Source: an uncultured Porphyromonas sp.
GTDB lineage: Bacteria; Bacteroidota; Bacteroidia; Bacteroidales; Porphyromonadaceae
Length of the DNA: 40,172 nucleotides
NCBI RefSeq assembly: GCF_905372525.1
Contig: NZ_CAJPPN010000022.1
Coordinates: 1 to 40,172 of the forward strand
Reading direction: 5' to 3'
Shown: piece by piece, positions 8,483 to 16,493 of the stretch
How positions within the stretch are numbered: the stretch's first letter is position 1
Layout: each line of letters begins with the position of its first letter
Notes under the pieces: model-generated
Database searches by the model: none
What the model was told of the DNA's origin: nothing
Seen by the model: only the letters and a program-made list of their open reading frames with translations
Program-made: the position numbers and the translations under genes

Positions 8483-8501
8483 TTTGCAACTCAGTTGCAA
8501 A
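8483..8501. promoter_or_regulatory. operator-like perfect dyad upstream of the ATPase gene
   Basis: TTTGCAAC-TCA-GTTGCAAA is a perfect 8-bp inverted repeat with a 3-bp centre. It begins 10 bp upstream of the -7 box and covers the expected -33 position, where a dimeric regulator would control transcription. Symmetry and size fit a metal-responsive repressor or activator (Fur/Zur-, ArsR/SmtB- or MerR-like). Which family binds is not known. No regulator gene is next to it in this window. Confidence 0.6.
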
Positions 8502-8580
8502 GATTCCCTACATCTGCACATTCCACCCTAAAGTGCAACAGTCTAATATAGGTAGTGCATGGGGGCTAATATAAGTATGA

Positions 8581-8708
8581 TGTAGGGCGTTTGTGTCGAT
8601 GCAGAGGAGACAATATGTATAGGTATAGTAGGGAGGGACTGTAATGTAGAGTGTTTGTGTCGATGCAGAGGAGACAATATATATAGGTATAGTAGGGAGG
8701 GGCTGTAT
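8581..8708 (+). repeat. 64-bp tandem duplication
   Basis: Two units (8581-8644 and 8645-8708) start TGTAGGGCGTTTG and TGTAGAGTGTTTG. They share almost everything, including TGTCGATGCAGAGGAGACAA and the block GGTATAGTAGGGAGGG, with only a few base differences. No coding signal was seen. Confidence 0.85.
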
Positions 8709-8908
8709 GGGGAAAAGTGGGAGCGAATGTGCGCAAGGTCGTTCGTCTTGGGTAGGCTATCGGGAGAGGGGGGCGCGAGCGAGGTGCTGAGGCTGGTGTC
8801 GTTTGGTGTATTTATGTCGCTGTCGTATAGTGTGTTTTGTTCGTTGTTGTGCTGTGCCTGTGAGGTTCATTCCGAGGGGGTGTCTACACACTACTTGAGA
8901 GCCCTTGA
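8709..8908. other. gene-free stretch
   Basis: No credible gene is visible. A 96-codon open frame (8655-8945) starts inside the tandem repeat and ends in the hairpin array. It has no ribosome-binding site and no recognisable family, though it holds one hydrophobic run. Confidence 0.6.
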
Positions 8909-9023
8909 GAGGACTCGGTATGATCGCACCAATCACCTTACATAGGTGACGAGGACGCTCTTACCGAGAGCGCAAGTGCGCTCTCGGTAAGAGCGTTTTG
9001 GCTCTCTCGTAATGCCCGATACA
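8909..9023. repeat. 23-bp hairpin repeat array, copy 1
   Basis: Five consecutive 23-bp units start at 8909, 8932, 8955, 8978 and 9001. Unit 2 holds TCACCT-TACAT-AGGTGA. Unit 3 holds CGCTCT-TACCG-AGAGCG and unit 4 the same hairpin reversed (CGCTCT-CGGTA-AGAGCG). Units 3 and 4 together form a 19-bp perfect stem followed by TTTT. The first and last units are degenerate (about 15 of 23 bases match for the first). Confidence 0.85.
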
Positions 9024-9440
9024 GAGCGAGTTAGAGAGGGGCTCGGGAGTACTCTTTGACCCTCGTGGCTATGTCACGCAGGAAAGAGGTCGGGAGCGCC
9101 CAGGCGAAGCCCCCGCCTTCCCTAGTGCCCACTCGTTACTCCGCCCTAGTCGGGAGGGAAGGGGGACTTTCTACGAATGCCTACTTGATCCTCTCGGGCG
9201 CCCCCTCCCTTCCAGCCAGCTCCGAAGAGGGTGGGGGCTTTCTGTGAATGTCTACTTTACCCCTTTCCGATACCAGCCCCTCCCCCCCTTGTGCGAGCTC
9301 GCTGCGGCATCTGTGTGGGGAAGGGGTGGGAGACGTGTGTCGAGCCTCCCTCCTCGGGGGCAAAGAGAGGGGTTAGGGGTGTCTTCGCAGGAGGGGGCAC
9401 GCAGAGCGCCTAGGGGTACGTTATATAGGAAAGTAACAAA
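9024..9440. other. gene-free, low-complexity stretch upstream of bamD
   Basis: The DNA is rich in CCC/GGG runs and related sentences such as GGGAGGGAAGGGGGAC, possibly decayed repeat units. Open frames on both strands overlap each other, lack family features and look like shadows of compositional bias. I see no RNA gene. Confidence 0.6.
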
Positions 9441-9445
9441 AGTCG

Positions 9446-9453
9446 TATCTTTG
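9446..9453 (+). promoter_or_regulatory. -7 box for bamD-rpoZ
   Basis: TATCTTTG matches TAnnTTTG exactly and lies 45 bp before the bamD start. Confidence 0.65.
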
Positions 9454-9497
9454 CAGAGCCCAGTCTATCTGGCTGTGCAGTGACGAGATAAATAAGT

Positions 9498-10304
9498 ATG
9501 ATCAAGAGACTTTGTGTAGCTTGCCTCGGGCTCATCCTCCTCTCCTCGTGTGGAGAGTACTATCGTGTGCAGAAGTCTACAGATGTGAGTGAGCGGTATT
9601 CCTACGCTAAGAAATGCTATAACGAGAAGCGATACGCACGTGTCGTCAGCCTGATGGAGGACGTCGTCCCCTCGCTGGTCGGGACGACCGAAGGGCCACA
9701 GAGCACCTACCTGCTGGCTGATGCCTACTTCAACGAAGGGCAGGAGGCCGATGCCGCACGCTACTTCCAGAACTACTATACGAGCTACCCTAAGGCTCCG
9801 ATGGCCGAGGAGGCACACTTCAAGGCGGGCTACTGCCTCTACCAGGCTTCGCCCGATGCCCGTCTCGACCAGTCGATGACCCTCGGTGCGATCAAGGAGC
9901 TCCAGACCTACCTCGACCTCTATCCCAAGGGCGAGCATGCCAGCGCCGTACAGCAGATGCTCTTCGCCCTACAGGACAAGCTCGCCTACAAGGAATATCT
10001 CGCCGCCAAGCTCTACTACGACCTAGGCCTCTACCTCGGGAATAACTATGAGTCCTGTGTCATCACGGCGCAGAATGCCCTCAAGGACTATCCCTACACC
10101 AAGCACAAGGAGGATCTCTACTTCCTGATCCTACGTGCCAAGCAGGATCAGGCGGAGCTAAGTGTCCCCGAGAAGCTCCAGGAGCGTCTGCGTGACGTCA
10201 TCGATGCCTACTATGCCTACGTCAACGACTTCCCCGAGGGTCGCTACCTCAAGCAGGCACAGCGTATCTACCAGCGTATGAACGGACGTAAGTCTGCCAA
10301 CTAG
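9498..10304 (+). CDS. bamD: outer-membrane assembly lipoprotein BamD
   Basis: This 268-residue protein has a lipoprotein signal ending in LSSC (Cys18). TPR-like helical repeats follow, for example YSYAKKCYNEKRYARVVSLMEDV and TYLLADAYFNEGQEADAARY, the layout of BamD/YfiO. BamD is the essential lipoprotein partner of BamA and helps insert beta-barrel proteins such as the LptD-like protein encoded at 29184. It is followed after 48 bp by rpoZ and then a DUF4293 gene. This order is familiar in Bacteroidota and supports the assignment. Confidence 0.92.
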   Translation: MIKRLCVACLGLILLSSCGEYYRVQKSTDVSERYSYAKKCYNEKRYARVVSLMEDVVPSLVGTTEGPQSTYLLADAYFNEGQEADAARYFQNYYTSYPKAPMAEEAHFKAGYCLYQASPDARLDQSMTLGAIKELQTYLDLYPKGEHASAVQQMLFALQDKLAYKEYLAAKLYYDLGLYLGNNYESCVITAQNALKDYPYTKHKEDLYFLILRAKQDQAELSVPEKLQERLRDVIDAYYAYVNDFPEGRYLKQAQRIYQRMNGRKSAN

Positions 10305-10352
10305 TCCGTAGCCGGCAGCCTACTTTGTATCAAGACAATCGATAAATAAAAT

Positions 10353-10679
10353 ATGCCCAAGTACAGAAAGAATGTACCGACCACCACGATCAGCCGTGAT
10401 ATGGTCCGTCTCAGTCAGGATACTGAGAATATCTATGAGACAGTGATGATCATCGCCAAGCGAGCTAACCAGATCGCTGCCGAGACGAAGCAGGAGCTGG
10501 AGGCGAAGCTACAGGAGTTCACCATCTTCACTGACGATGCTCAGGAGGTCTTCGAGAACCAGGAGCAGATCGAGCTCTCCCGCCAGTACGAGCGTCTGCC
10601 CAAGCCGACCCTCATCGCTGCGAAGGAGTACGAGGACGGCGACCTCTACTACAACATCGCTGGTCGCACGAAGAAGTAA
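10353..10679 (+). CDS. rpoZ: RNA polymerase omega subunit (Rpb6-like)
   Basis: This 108-residue protein resembles the omega/Rpb6 proteins of Bacteroidota. It has TTTISRDMVRLSQDTENIYETVMIIAKRANQIA, with the helix that docks on beta-prime, followed by a short acidic region. Omega helps fold and stabilise the RNA polymerase core. The sequence is divergent from the proteobacterial form, so the gene is often annotated as 'Rpb6' or hypothetical. It lies between bamD and a DUF4293 membrane-protein gene, probably as one transcript. Confidence 0.85.
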   Translation: MPKYRKNVPTTTISRDMVRLSQDTENIYETVMIIAKRANQIAAETKQELEAKLQEFTIFTDDAQEVFENQEQIELSRQYERLPKPTLIAAKEYEDGDLYYNIAGRTKK

Positions 10680-10721
10680 TCCCTCCACGACTCCCCCTCC
10701 CCCCTCTCTATCTCTACGACT

Positions 10722-11180
10722 ATGTGGCAACGAATACAGACCCTCTGGCTCCTCATCGTGGGGGTGCTGATGGCTCTCTTCGCCTTTCAGGACGTGGCGA
10801 TCTTCACGCTCCCCGAGGGTATCTACTGTCTGCTGAGCAATTGGAGTATCTACAGTGGTACGGACGGTACTCCACAGCACAGTGTCTGGGCGATCGGTGC
10901 CCTGAGTATCCTCGTGAGCCTCGGAGCCTTTGGTCTGATCTTCCTCTTCAAGCGTAGGATGCTCCAGATGCGTCTGACGGTACTGCTACTGTGCGTGATC
11001 CTAGGTGAGCTTATCTATATCGCTTGGGTATGCTGGCAGTTCTGCTCGGCCAATGGAGCTAGCTTCGGGATACGCTTCCCACTCGCACTACCGATCATCT
11101 GCCTGCCCCTGCTCTATCTAGCAGCTCGCAGGATGATCTACGATGAGACCCTCATCAGAGCCTCCAGCCGTCTACGCTAA
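10722..11180 (+). CDS. DUF4293 family membrane protein
   Basis: This 152-residue protein begins with MWQRIQTLWLLIVGVLMALF, the typical start of DUF4293. It has four likely membrane helices, near residues 5-25, 50-70, 80-100 and 110-130. It sits 42 bp after rpoZ and is probably cotranscribed. The function of the family is unknown. The recurrent bamD-rpoZ-DUF4293 order hints at an envelope role, but nothing in the sequence shows one. Confidence 0.8.
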   Translation: MWQRIQTLWLLIVGVLMALFAFQDVAIFTLPEGIYCLLSNWSIYSGTDGTPQHSVWAIGALSILVSLGAFGLIFLFKRRMLQMRLTVLLLCVILGELIYIAWVCWQFCSANGASFGIRFPLALPIICLPLLYLAARRMIYDETLIRASSRLR

Positions 11181-11231
11181 TGCTCGCCACTGGCTCATCC
11201 ACTAGATGATGCACCTCTACTCTCCTCATAG

Positions 11232-11277
11232 CGAAGCCTAGCCCCTCCCCGAGATGTGGGGAGCAGGTTAGGCTTCG
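11232..11277. terminator. hairpin between DUF4293 gene and purB
   Basis: Outer arms CGAAGCCTA (11232-11240) and TAGGCTTCG (11269-11277) enclose an inner stem CTCCCC/GGGGAG. No T tract follows on the plus strand. It may still end the bamD transcript. It shares GCGAAGCCTA with the hairpin at 16394. Confidence 0.5.
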
Positions 11278-11323
11278 TCACTTATGCTTGCACACACCTT
11301 TGTTTTAGTATTCTTCTCTAGTC

Positions 11324-12664
11324 ATGCAATTAGATTCCCTACAGGCTATTTCCCCGATCGATGGACGCTACTGGTCTCAGGCCGAGGCACTCGTCCCCTA
11401 CTTCTCTGAGGAGGCACTGATCCGCTATCGGGTACGTATTGAGATCCTTTACTTCATCGCCCTGAGCGAGGAGCTCCCCACACTCGGCAAGGTGCTCAAC
11501 GAAGAGCGTATCGAGCACCTCCACGACATCTATCTGAGCTTCACCAGCCGAGATGCAGCACGTATTAAGGAGATCGAGCGTACAACGAACCACGACGTCA
11601 AGGCCGTGGAGTACTTCATCAAGGAGCGGTTCGATGCCCTCGGGCTCACCGAGGAGAAGGAGTTCGTCCACTTCGGGCTCACCTCGCAGGATATCAATAA
11701 CACCGCCTTCCCGCTGATGATCCGGGAGGCGATAGAGCAGGTGTTCCTCCCCGAGCTCGGCGGGCTGATCGACCAGCTGAAGTTCTACGCTGGGGAATGG
11801 GCAGGGGTATCCATGCTCGCACGTACTCACGGACAGCCAGCCTCGCCCACCCGTCTAGGCAAGGAGCTAGAGGTCTATATCTATCGCCTAGAGGAGCAAC
11901 TCAAGGGGCTCGATGCCCTACCCCACACGGCGAAGTTCGGGGGAGCGACGGGCAACTTCAATGCCCACTCGGTCGCCTATCCCGACCATGACTGGAAGCA
12001 CTTCGCCACGGAGTTCGTCCACCGTCTCGGCCTACAGCGCGAGGCCTACACGACGCAAATCTCCAACTATGACCAGCTGGCCGCCCTCTTCGACATCCTT
12101 ACCCGTATCAACGTGATCCTCATCGATCTGGCACGGGACTTCTGGATGTATATCTCTATGGAGTACTTCAAGCAGCAGATCCGCCCCGGAGAGGTTGGCT
12201 CGTCGGCGATGCCCCACAAGGTCAATCCCATCGACTTCGAGAACGCAGAGGGCAACCTCGGGCTGGCCAATGCCGTCTATGGCTTCCTTGCCCGCAAGCT
12301 CCCCATCTCCCGCCTCCAGCGAGATCTCACGGACTCCACCGTCCTACGTAATGTGGGCGTACCTATGGCGCACAGCATGATCGCACTGAAGAGCCTGCGC
12401 AAGGGGCTCGGCAAGATCCTCCTCAACGAAGAGGCTCTGCGCCAAGACCTAGAGAACAACTGGGCGGTCGTCGCCGAAGGTCTGCAGACCATCCTGCGCC
12501 GTGAAGGCTACCCCAAGCCCTACGAAGCCCTCAAGGAGCTGACTCGCACCAACGAGCACATCACCGAGCAGTCCATCTATGACTTCATCGAGTCGCTCGC
12601 TGTGAGTGCCGAGGTCAAGGAGGAGATGCACCGCATCACGCCCCACAGCTACACAGGCGTATAG
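11324..12664 (+). CDS. purB: adenylosuccinate lyase
   Basis: This 446-residue enzyme of the fumarase/aspartase superfamily acts twice in purine synthesis, cleaving SAICAR and adenylosuccinate with release of fumarate. The signature GSSAMPHKVNPIDFEN (about residues 291-306) contains the mobile catalytic serine loop. TSRDAARIKEIERTTNHDVKAVE and LARTHGQPASPTRLGKEL are the other conserved regions. Length and architecture match the longer PurB subgroup seen in E. coli and Bacteroidota. No clear promoter is seen; CACCTTTG near 11293 is an imperfect -7 box. Confidence 0.96.
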   Translation: MQLDSLQAISPIDGRYWSQAEALVPYFSEEALIRYRVRIEILYFIALSEELPTLGKVLNEERIEHLHDIYLSFTSRDAARIKEIERTTNHDVKAVEYFIKERFDALGLTEEKEFVHFGLTSQDINNTAFPLMIREAIEQVFLPELGGLIDQLKFYAGEWAGVSMLARTHGQPASPTRLGKELEVYIYRLEEQLKGLDALPHTAKFGGATGNFNAHSVAYPDHDWKHFATEFVHRLGLQREAYTTQISNYDQLAALFDILTRINVILIDLARDFWMYISMEYFKQQIRPGEVGSSAMPHKVNPIDFENAEGNLGLANAVYGFLARKLPISRLQRDLTDSTVLRNVGVPMAHSMIALKSLRKGLGKILLNEEALRQDLENNWAVVAEGLQTILRREGYPKPYEALKELTRTNEHITEQSIYDFIESLAVSAEVKEEMHRITPHSYTGV

Positions 12665-12878
12665 CCCACCGCCGAGCCTCTCGGTGTAGGGTGTACTGTC
12701 CTTCGAGACCGAAGATCCCCCCTACAGCCTACGGGTATCCCGGCTACAGCGTGGATCACAGACCTCGTGCGGGGAGGGTAAAGCCCCCGGCATAGGGATA
12801 AGCCCAGCACCCGAATGCAGTGGGCATCATACTCCTAGCATAGGGCTCTCCTAGAGCCCATACCGTATAGGATACATA
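12665..12878. other. gene-free stretch after purB
   Basis: No gene is seen. Short hairpins occur, the clearest being GGGCTCT-CCT-AGAGCCC at 12843-12859. It resembles a solitary unit of the 23-bp hairpin repeat family. Confidence 0.5.
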
Positions 12879-12940
12879 TAGAGGAGGCTACCCCCAGGAG
12901 CATACTTGGCTCGGGGGTAGCCTCCTCTACTATTTGTGTT
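12879..12940 (+). terminator. purB terminator
   Basis: A perfect 17-bp stem (12879-12895 with 12913-12929) with a 17-nt loop is followed by CTATTTGTGTT. It lies 215 bp after purB. Confidence 0.65.
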
Positions 12941-12994
12941 ATCCCCACTCGGAGCCGTGTGGGGGATAAGTCCCTGCTGGGTGGGGATAAAGAG

Positions 12995-13029
12995 AGAGGC
13001 TATACCCCGATCTATGGGATATAGCCTCT
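12995..13029 (-). terminator. sod terminator
   Basis: On the minus strand, AGAGGCTATATCCCA pairs with the GGGGTATAGCCTCT arm around a short loop and is followed by CTCTTTATCC. It lies 59 bp after the sod stop. Confidence 0.6.
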
Positions 13030-13087
13030 ACGGTGGTAAGAGAAAAATAGAAGTAGGGGGAGCGCGTCCTGCGCTCTATCCGAGGGT

Positions 13088-13663
13088 CTAGTAGCGAGAA
13101 GCGACTACCTCCCAGTCAATGATCGCCCATACGTCCTTGACGTGGTCGGCACGGCGGTTCTGGTAGCTGAGGTAGTAGGCATGCTCCCAGACGTCGATCC
13201 CCATGAGGGGGCGAAGGCCATGTACGACGGGGTTGCTCCCGTTGGGTTCCTTGGTGATCACGAGCTCGCCATCCTCCTTGGCGGAGAGCCAAGCCCAACC
13301 CGAACCGAAGAGGGTCGTGCAGGCTGTGAGGAACTCAGCCTGGAAGGCTTCGAAGCTTCCCCACTTAGCTACGATCGCATCGAGGAGCTTGCCCTTAGGA
13401 GCACCCCCAGCGTTGGGAGCGAACTGCGTGAAGTAAAGGTTGTGATTGAGGAGCTGACCTGCGTTGTTGAAGATCGCGCCTTCGCTCTTGCGCACGATGT
13501 CCTCTAGGCTAGCCTCGGCAAACTCTGTGCCTTCGATGAGGGAGTTGAGGGTATTGACATAGCCAGCTAGGTGCTTGCCGTGGTGGAAGGAAAGAGTCTC
13601 GGCGCTGATCGCTGGCTCTAGAGCGTTAGGTGCGTAGGGGAGCTGAATGAGTTCGAACTTCAT
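13088..13663 (-). CDS. sodB: superoxide dismutase (Fe/Mn family)
   Basis: The ATG at 13663 gives 191 residues, the usual size for this family; the longer frame to 13711 adds no conserved sequence. The enzyme converts superoxide to oxygen and peroxide in the cytoplasm. Metal ligands are visible as His27 in SFHHGKHLAGY, the His in LLNHNLYF, and Asp and His in GIDVWEHAYYLSYQN. The Fe or Mn preference cannot be fixed from motifs. Porphyromonas-type enzymes are often cambialistic. Monocistronic, with a terminator at 12995-13029. No convincing -7 box was found. The sodA/sodB symbol is a convention here. Confidence 0.94.
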   Translation of the reverse strand: MKFELIQLPYAPNALEPAISAETLSFHHGKHLAGYVNTLNSLIEGTEFAEASLEDIVRKSEGAIFNNAGQLLNHNLYFTQFAPNAGGAPKGKLLDAIVAKWGSFEAFQAEFLTACTTLFGSGWAWLSAKEDGELVITKEPNGSNPVVHGLRPLMGIDVWEHAYYLSYQNRRADHVKDVWAIIDWEVVASRY

Positions 13664-13752
13664 CGATGATATTGCTTTTAAATGAATGATTGTGTTAGCT
13701 ACTTGCCCCACAGCCTTGTGGGACTTACACCTTGATAACCGCCCTAGGTAAG

Positions 13753-14205
13753 CTATTGTTTCCTTGCGAGCATCGCATTGTAGTAGCGAGGGTCACCTGT
13801 GACCTCCTGACCGACCCAGGGGGGGAGATCATACTGCTCCCATACCGAGGAGAGCTCGATCTCCGCTAGGACGAGCCCCTCATGCCTGCCCGTGAAGATA
13901 TCGACCTCCCAGGTGTGCCCCCGGTAGGGGACGAGGTGACGCACCTTGCTCAGGCGGTGAGAGCCACAGAGCTCGAGCAGTGAGCGGGCATCCGCTACGG
14001 GGATCTCATACTCATACTCCTCTCGGGCAAGCCCCGAGGGGTCACTGCCGCCCTTGATGGTGATGAAGCCCTGTTCGCCCCAGAGGCGTACCCTCACGGT
14101 AGGGGGCTGGGCATGTAGGTAGCCTTGGTCTATGGGGATGACCTCCGTGGCCTCACGGACGAAGTCCATGGAGGTGACGAGGTACTTGCGCTCGATCTCT
14201 TGCAT
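13753..14205 (-). CDS. CYTH-domain protein (triphosphate tunnel metalloenzyme)
   Basis: This 150-residue protein is a single CYTH domain. The start MQEIERKYLV carries the ExExK signature (residues 3-7) that coordinates metal and triphosphate. VRVRLWGEQGFITIKG and EYEYEIPVADARSLL supply further charged strands of the tunnel, and WEVDIFTGRHEGLVLAEIEL is the late conserved block. Bacterial relatives are tripolyphosphatases or adenylate-cyclase-like enzymes; which activity applies is unknown. It lies 11 bp after the Smr gene, so it is probably translated from the same message. Confidence 0.88.
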   Translation of the reverse strand: MQEIERKYLVTSMDFVREATEVIPIDQGYLHAQPPTVRVRLWGEQGFITIKGGSDPSGLAREEYEYEIPVADARSLLELCGSHRLSKVRHLVPYRGHTWEVDIFTGRHEGLVLAEIELSSVWEQYDLPPWVGQEVTGDPRYYNAMLARKQ

Positions 14206-14216
14206 CGGTGTGGGGA

Positions 14217-15335
14217 CTAACGGATCGTAACCTGTGTAGCACCGAAGCCATATTCCCTAAAGGAAGCATCCTGATAGGTACAGCTCCGATAGCGTTGCTT
14301 CAGTTCGCGCTCCAGTGAGCTCCTGAGTACCCCATCTCCCTTGCCGTGGATGAAGATGATCTTCATCCCCTTCTGCCCGAGGTACTCCCGCATGACTCGG
14401 TGGAAGTACTCTACCTGATACTGGTGGATATCCGCACTGGACATCCCAGTGGTCGTCTCTAGGAGCTCATGGGCATGGAGGTCTATGACGAGTGGGCCTT
14501 GGGGGGTGGGCTTATTGCTCCCCTTCGCCCCCCTATCTGAGTGGGAGTGTCCCTTTGCCTTCGGTGTAGGGCTCTGTAGGGCTTGCTCGAGTTCCTTGGT
14601 CTCGATGGCGAGCTCTTGTGTGGCTTGCCCACCCTCTAGGACGGGGATGATGAGGGCTTCGTCCTCGAAGAACTCATTGCTCACGAAGCTACGCTGCTTG
14701 AAGAACTTCCTCCCGTCCAGCCTCAGCTCGACGAGCTGGGGAGCTACGAGGCGGAAGGGGCGGTGGTCGTCATACGGTGTGATCTGTAGGGCGAGGTGCT
14801 CGAGGTCGTTGAGCTCTGCTGGGGCAAACTCCTCGAGGAAGGCATCGCCATTGGGCTCGATCGTCCCACTGCAGCGGAGCTTGTAGCTACCTGCCGCCAC
14901 TCGGCTGAGGTAGGTGAAGTGGAGGCAGTAGTTGCTCTTGTTGATGAGGTAGGCCTCATAGTTCGTCAGCCCCAGCTGGGTTGGGTCTATGGGGAGGAAG
15001 GCCAGCGAAGCGAAGAGCTCACCCCGATCCGGGAGATAGGTGTAGGGCAGATCGGTAGGTACGGAGGGAGAGACCTCACGCTTGGGGGGAGCAGGCTGTG
15101 GGGTAGGCGTGGTGGGGCGAAGCTTGTCTTGGATGACCTTCGGAGGGCGGATGGCTGGGATGAAGGTATCCTCGGCCTCTACGACGACGCAGTCCTTGAG
15201 AGCCGTGGGGATCTCGAAGCCGTCCTCGTCCTCTACCCAGGCAGTATCGCCCGTGATACGTGCTACTCGCCCCCCACCGACATCGTTGAGGAAGCGAACT
15301 TGTACGCCGACGCGTACATTCTGAGGATTATTCAT
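14217..15335 (-). CDS. DUF2027/Smr-domain protein
   Basis: The ATG at 15335 (MNNPQNVRVGVQVRFL) gives 372 residues. The open frame upstream to 15518 overlaps the preceding gene and is not family-like. Domains in order: an N-terminal small beta domain (about 1-60) resembling KOW/Tudor-like modules in this family, a Pro-rich linker, the DUF2027 core (about 95-250), a second linker, and a C-terminal Smr domain. The Smr domain has VIDLHAHELLETT and IFIHGKGDGVLRSSLERELKQRY, the H-x-[KR]-G-x-G motif. Smr domains of MutS2 nick DNA or RNA, so a nucleic-acid role is likely but unproven. Operon with the DUF6427 and CYTH genes. Confidence 0.88.
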   Translation of the reverse strand: MNNPQNVRVGVQVRFLNDVGGGRVARITGDTAWVEDEDGFEIPTALKDCVVVEAEDTFIPAIRPPKVIQDKLRPTTPTPQPAPPKREVSPSVPTDLPYTYLPDRGELFASLAFLPIDPTQLGLTNYEAYLINKSNYCLHFTYLSRVAAGSYKLRCSGTIEPNGDAFLEEFAPAELNDLEHLALQITPYDDHRPFRLVAPQLVELRLDGRKFFKQRSFVSNEFFEDEALIIPVLEGGQATQELAIETKELEQALQSPTPKAKGHSHSDRGAKGSNKPTPQGPLVIDLHAHELLETTTGMSSADIHQYQVEYFHRVMREYLGQKGMKIIFIHGKGDGVLRSSLERELKQRYRSCTYQDASFREYGFGATQVTIR

Positions 15336-15352
15336 TGGGATAAGTGATGTAG

Positions 15353-16354
15353 TTAGGAGAAGGTGATATAGTAAGCCTGTGCTAGAGTCATCCCCAGTAG
15401 GATCAGCAGTGAGATCGTACGGACGATACGGGCTGGACGGGGACGTAGCTCCCCGAACCCCTTGCCGAGTAGGAGCGATAGTGGGGTGATGATAATCACC
15501 AGAAGCTCCGGAGTACAAGGGCTGAAGATGGCGACGAAGGTGAAGAGGAGCAGGCAGGATACTTGGAGCGAGACGATCATTCCCCGCGAACGGACCTTCT
15601 CACGCTGGTAACGCCCCATGTACAGTAGACACCCCAGGGCAAAGAGCCCCACGATGAAGAGTGCATAGGCGATACTAATCCCCGAGATGAAGGGGAACCG
15701 TATGGGGAGGAGTCCCTCGATCAGCCCCCAGACATAGATGAGGTAGGCATCCAGCCCCCCCTGGTACCAGAGGACGAAGAGTAGGGGCGAGAGTATCCAG
15801 GCTGGGAGGGCGATCCCGAGCAAGACGGCCAGCACATTGCGTGGTGTGAGGGTGCGGACGAAGTACTGCGTCGTCAGGACACACAGCACCACGAGGAGGT
15901 AGATCGGGTGTACGAGGCACAGGATCCCGATCATGAGCCCAGTGGTGAAGTAGGGGAAGGGGGCTTCGCTCCGCCCCTCCTCGCCAAAGGAGGTGAAGAG
16001 GATGAGCGTCATCAGCAGGAGCGAACACCCCCTGAGGAAGGTCAGCTCTGGCTGGGTCAGTGTCAGCGCCGTGATATAGAGTAGGGCTGTGGGACGCTCC
16101 CCCTTGGCTAGTAGGATATATCGCTCACTCATATAGACCACGATGAAGTCGGTCAGGATGAGGGGGACGATAGCCAAGAGTCGTGTCGTGATGGCATCAG
16201 GTAGATAAGGGAAGTCGGTCAGGGGAATATAGCTCCTATCCCCTACGAGGAAGCTGAAGGGATAGAAGAGATAGATCCCAAAGAAGAGGATCGACCAAAG
16301 GGTAAATTCACGCCAGTTTACCTCCTGGTGGCGTGCAGGCAGTCTATAGGCCAT
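15353..16354 (-). CDS. DUF6427-like polytopic membrane protein
   Basis: This 333-residue protein has about nine or ten hydrophobic segments spread over its length, for example FTLWSILFFGIYLFYPFSFL near the start and TISLLILLGMTLAQAYYITF at the end. It lacks a signal peptide and obvious catalytic motifs. Its architecture and position upstream of a DUF2027/Smr gene fit the DUF6427 family of Bacteroidota, whose role is unknown. It appears to be first in the DUF6427-Smr-CYTH transcript, ending 17 bp before the Smr start. Confidence 0.75.
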   Translation of the reverse strand: MAYRLPARHQEVNWREFTLWSILFFGIYLFYPFSFLVGDRSYIPLTDFPYLPDAITTRLLAIVPLILTDFIVVYMSERYILLAKGERPTALLYITALTLTQPELTFLRGCSLLLMTLILFTSFGEEGRSEAPFPYFTTGLMIGILCLVHPIYLLVVLCVLTTQYFVRTLTPRNVLAVLLGIALPAWILSPLLFVLWYQGGLDAYLIYVWGLIEGLLPIRFPFISGISIAYALFIVGLFALGCLLYMGRYQREKVRSRGMIVSLQVSCLLLFTFVAIFSPCTPELLVIIITPLSLLLGKGFGELRPRPARIVRTISLLILLGMTLAQAYYITFS

Positions 16355-16393
16355 AGAGGGTATCGCTAGGGGAGATCCCCCCCGTCGGAGCGA

Positions 16394-16445
16394 AGCGAAG
16401 CCTATGGACTAAGCCTAGGAAGGGGCTTAGTCCATAGGCTTCGCT
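16394..16445. repeat. long perfect inverted repeat after purD
   Basis: A 22-bp perfect stem (16394-16415 with 16424-16445) with an 8-nt loop lies between the purD stop and the DUF6427 start. Neither side has a T tract. It probably acts as a terminator or an mRNA end-protecting structure. Confidence 0.7.
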
Positions 16446-16493
16446 GGGGGAGTCCCGAGATGATGGAGATGGGTGATCTGGGGAGAGGTGGGG

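Noticed and set aside
8655..8945. 96-codon plus-strand open frame with a hydrophobic run
   Set aside because: It begins inside the 64-bp tandem repeat, ends in the hairpin array, lacks a ribosome-binding site and matches no family I know.
15336..15518. Longer N-terminus of the Smr protein
   Set aside because: It overlaps the preceding DUF6427 gene and has no conserved sequence before MNNPQNVRVG.
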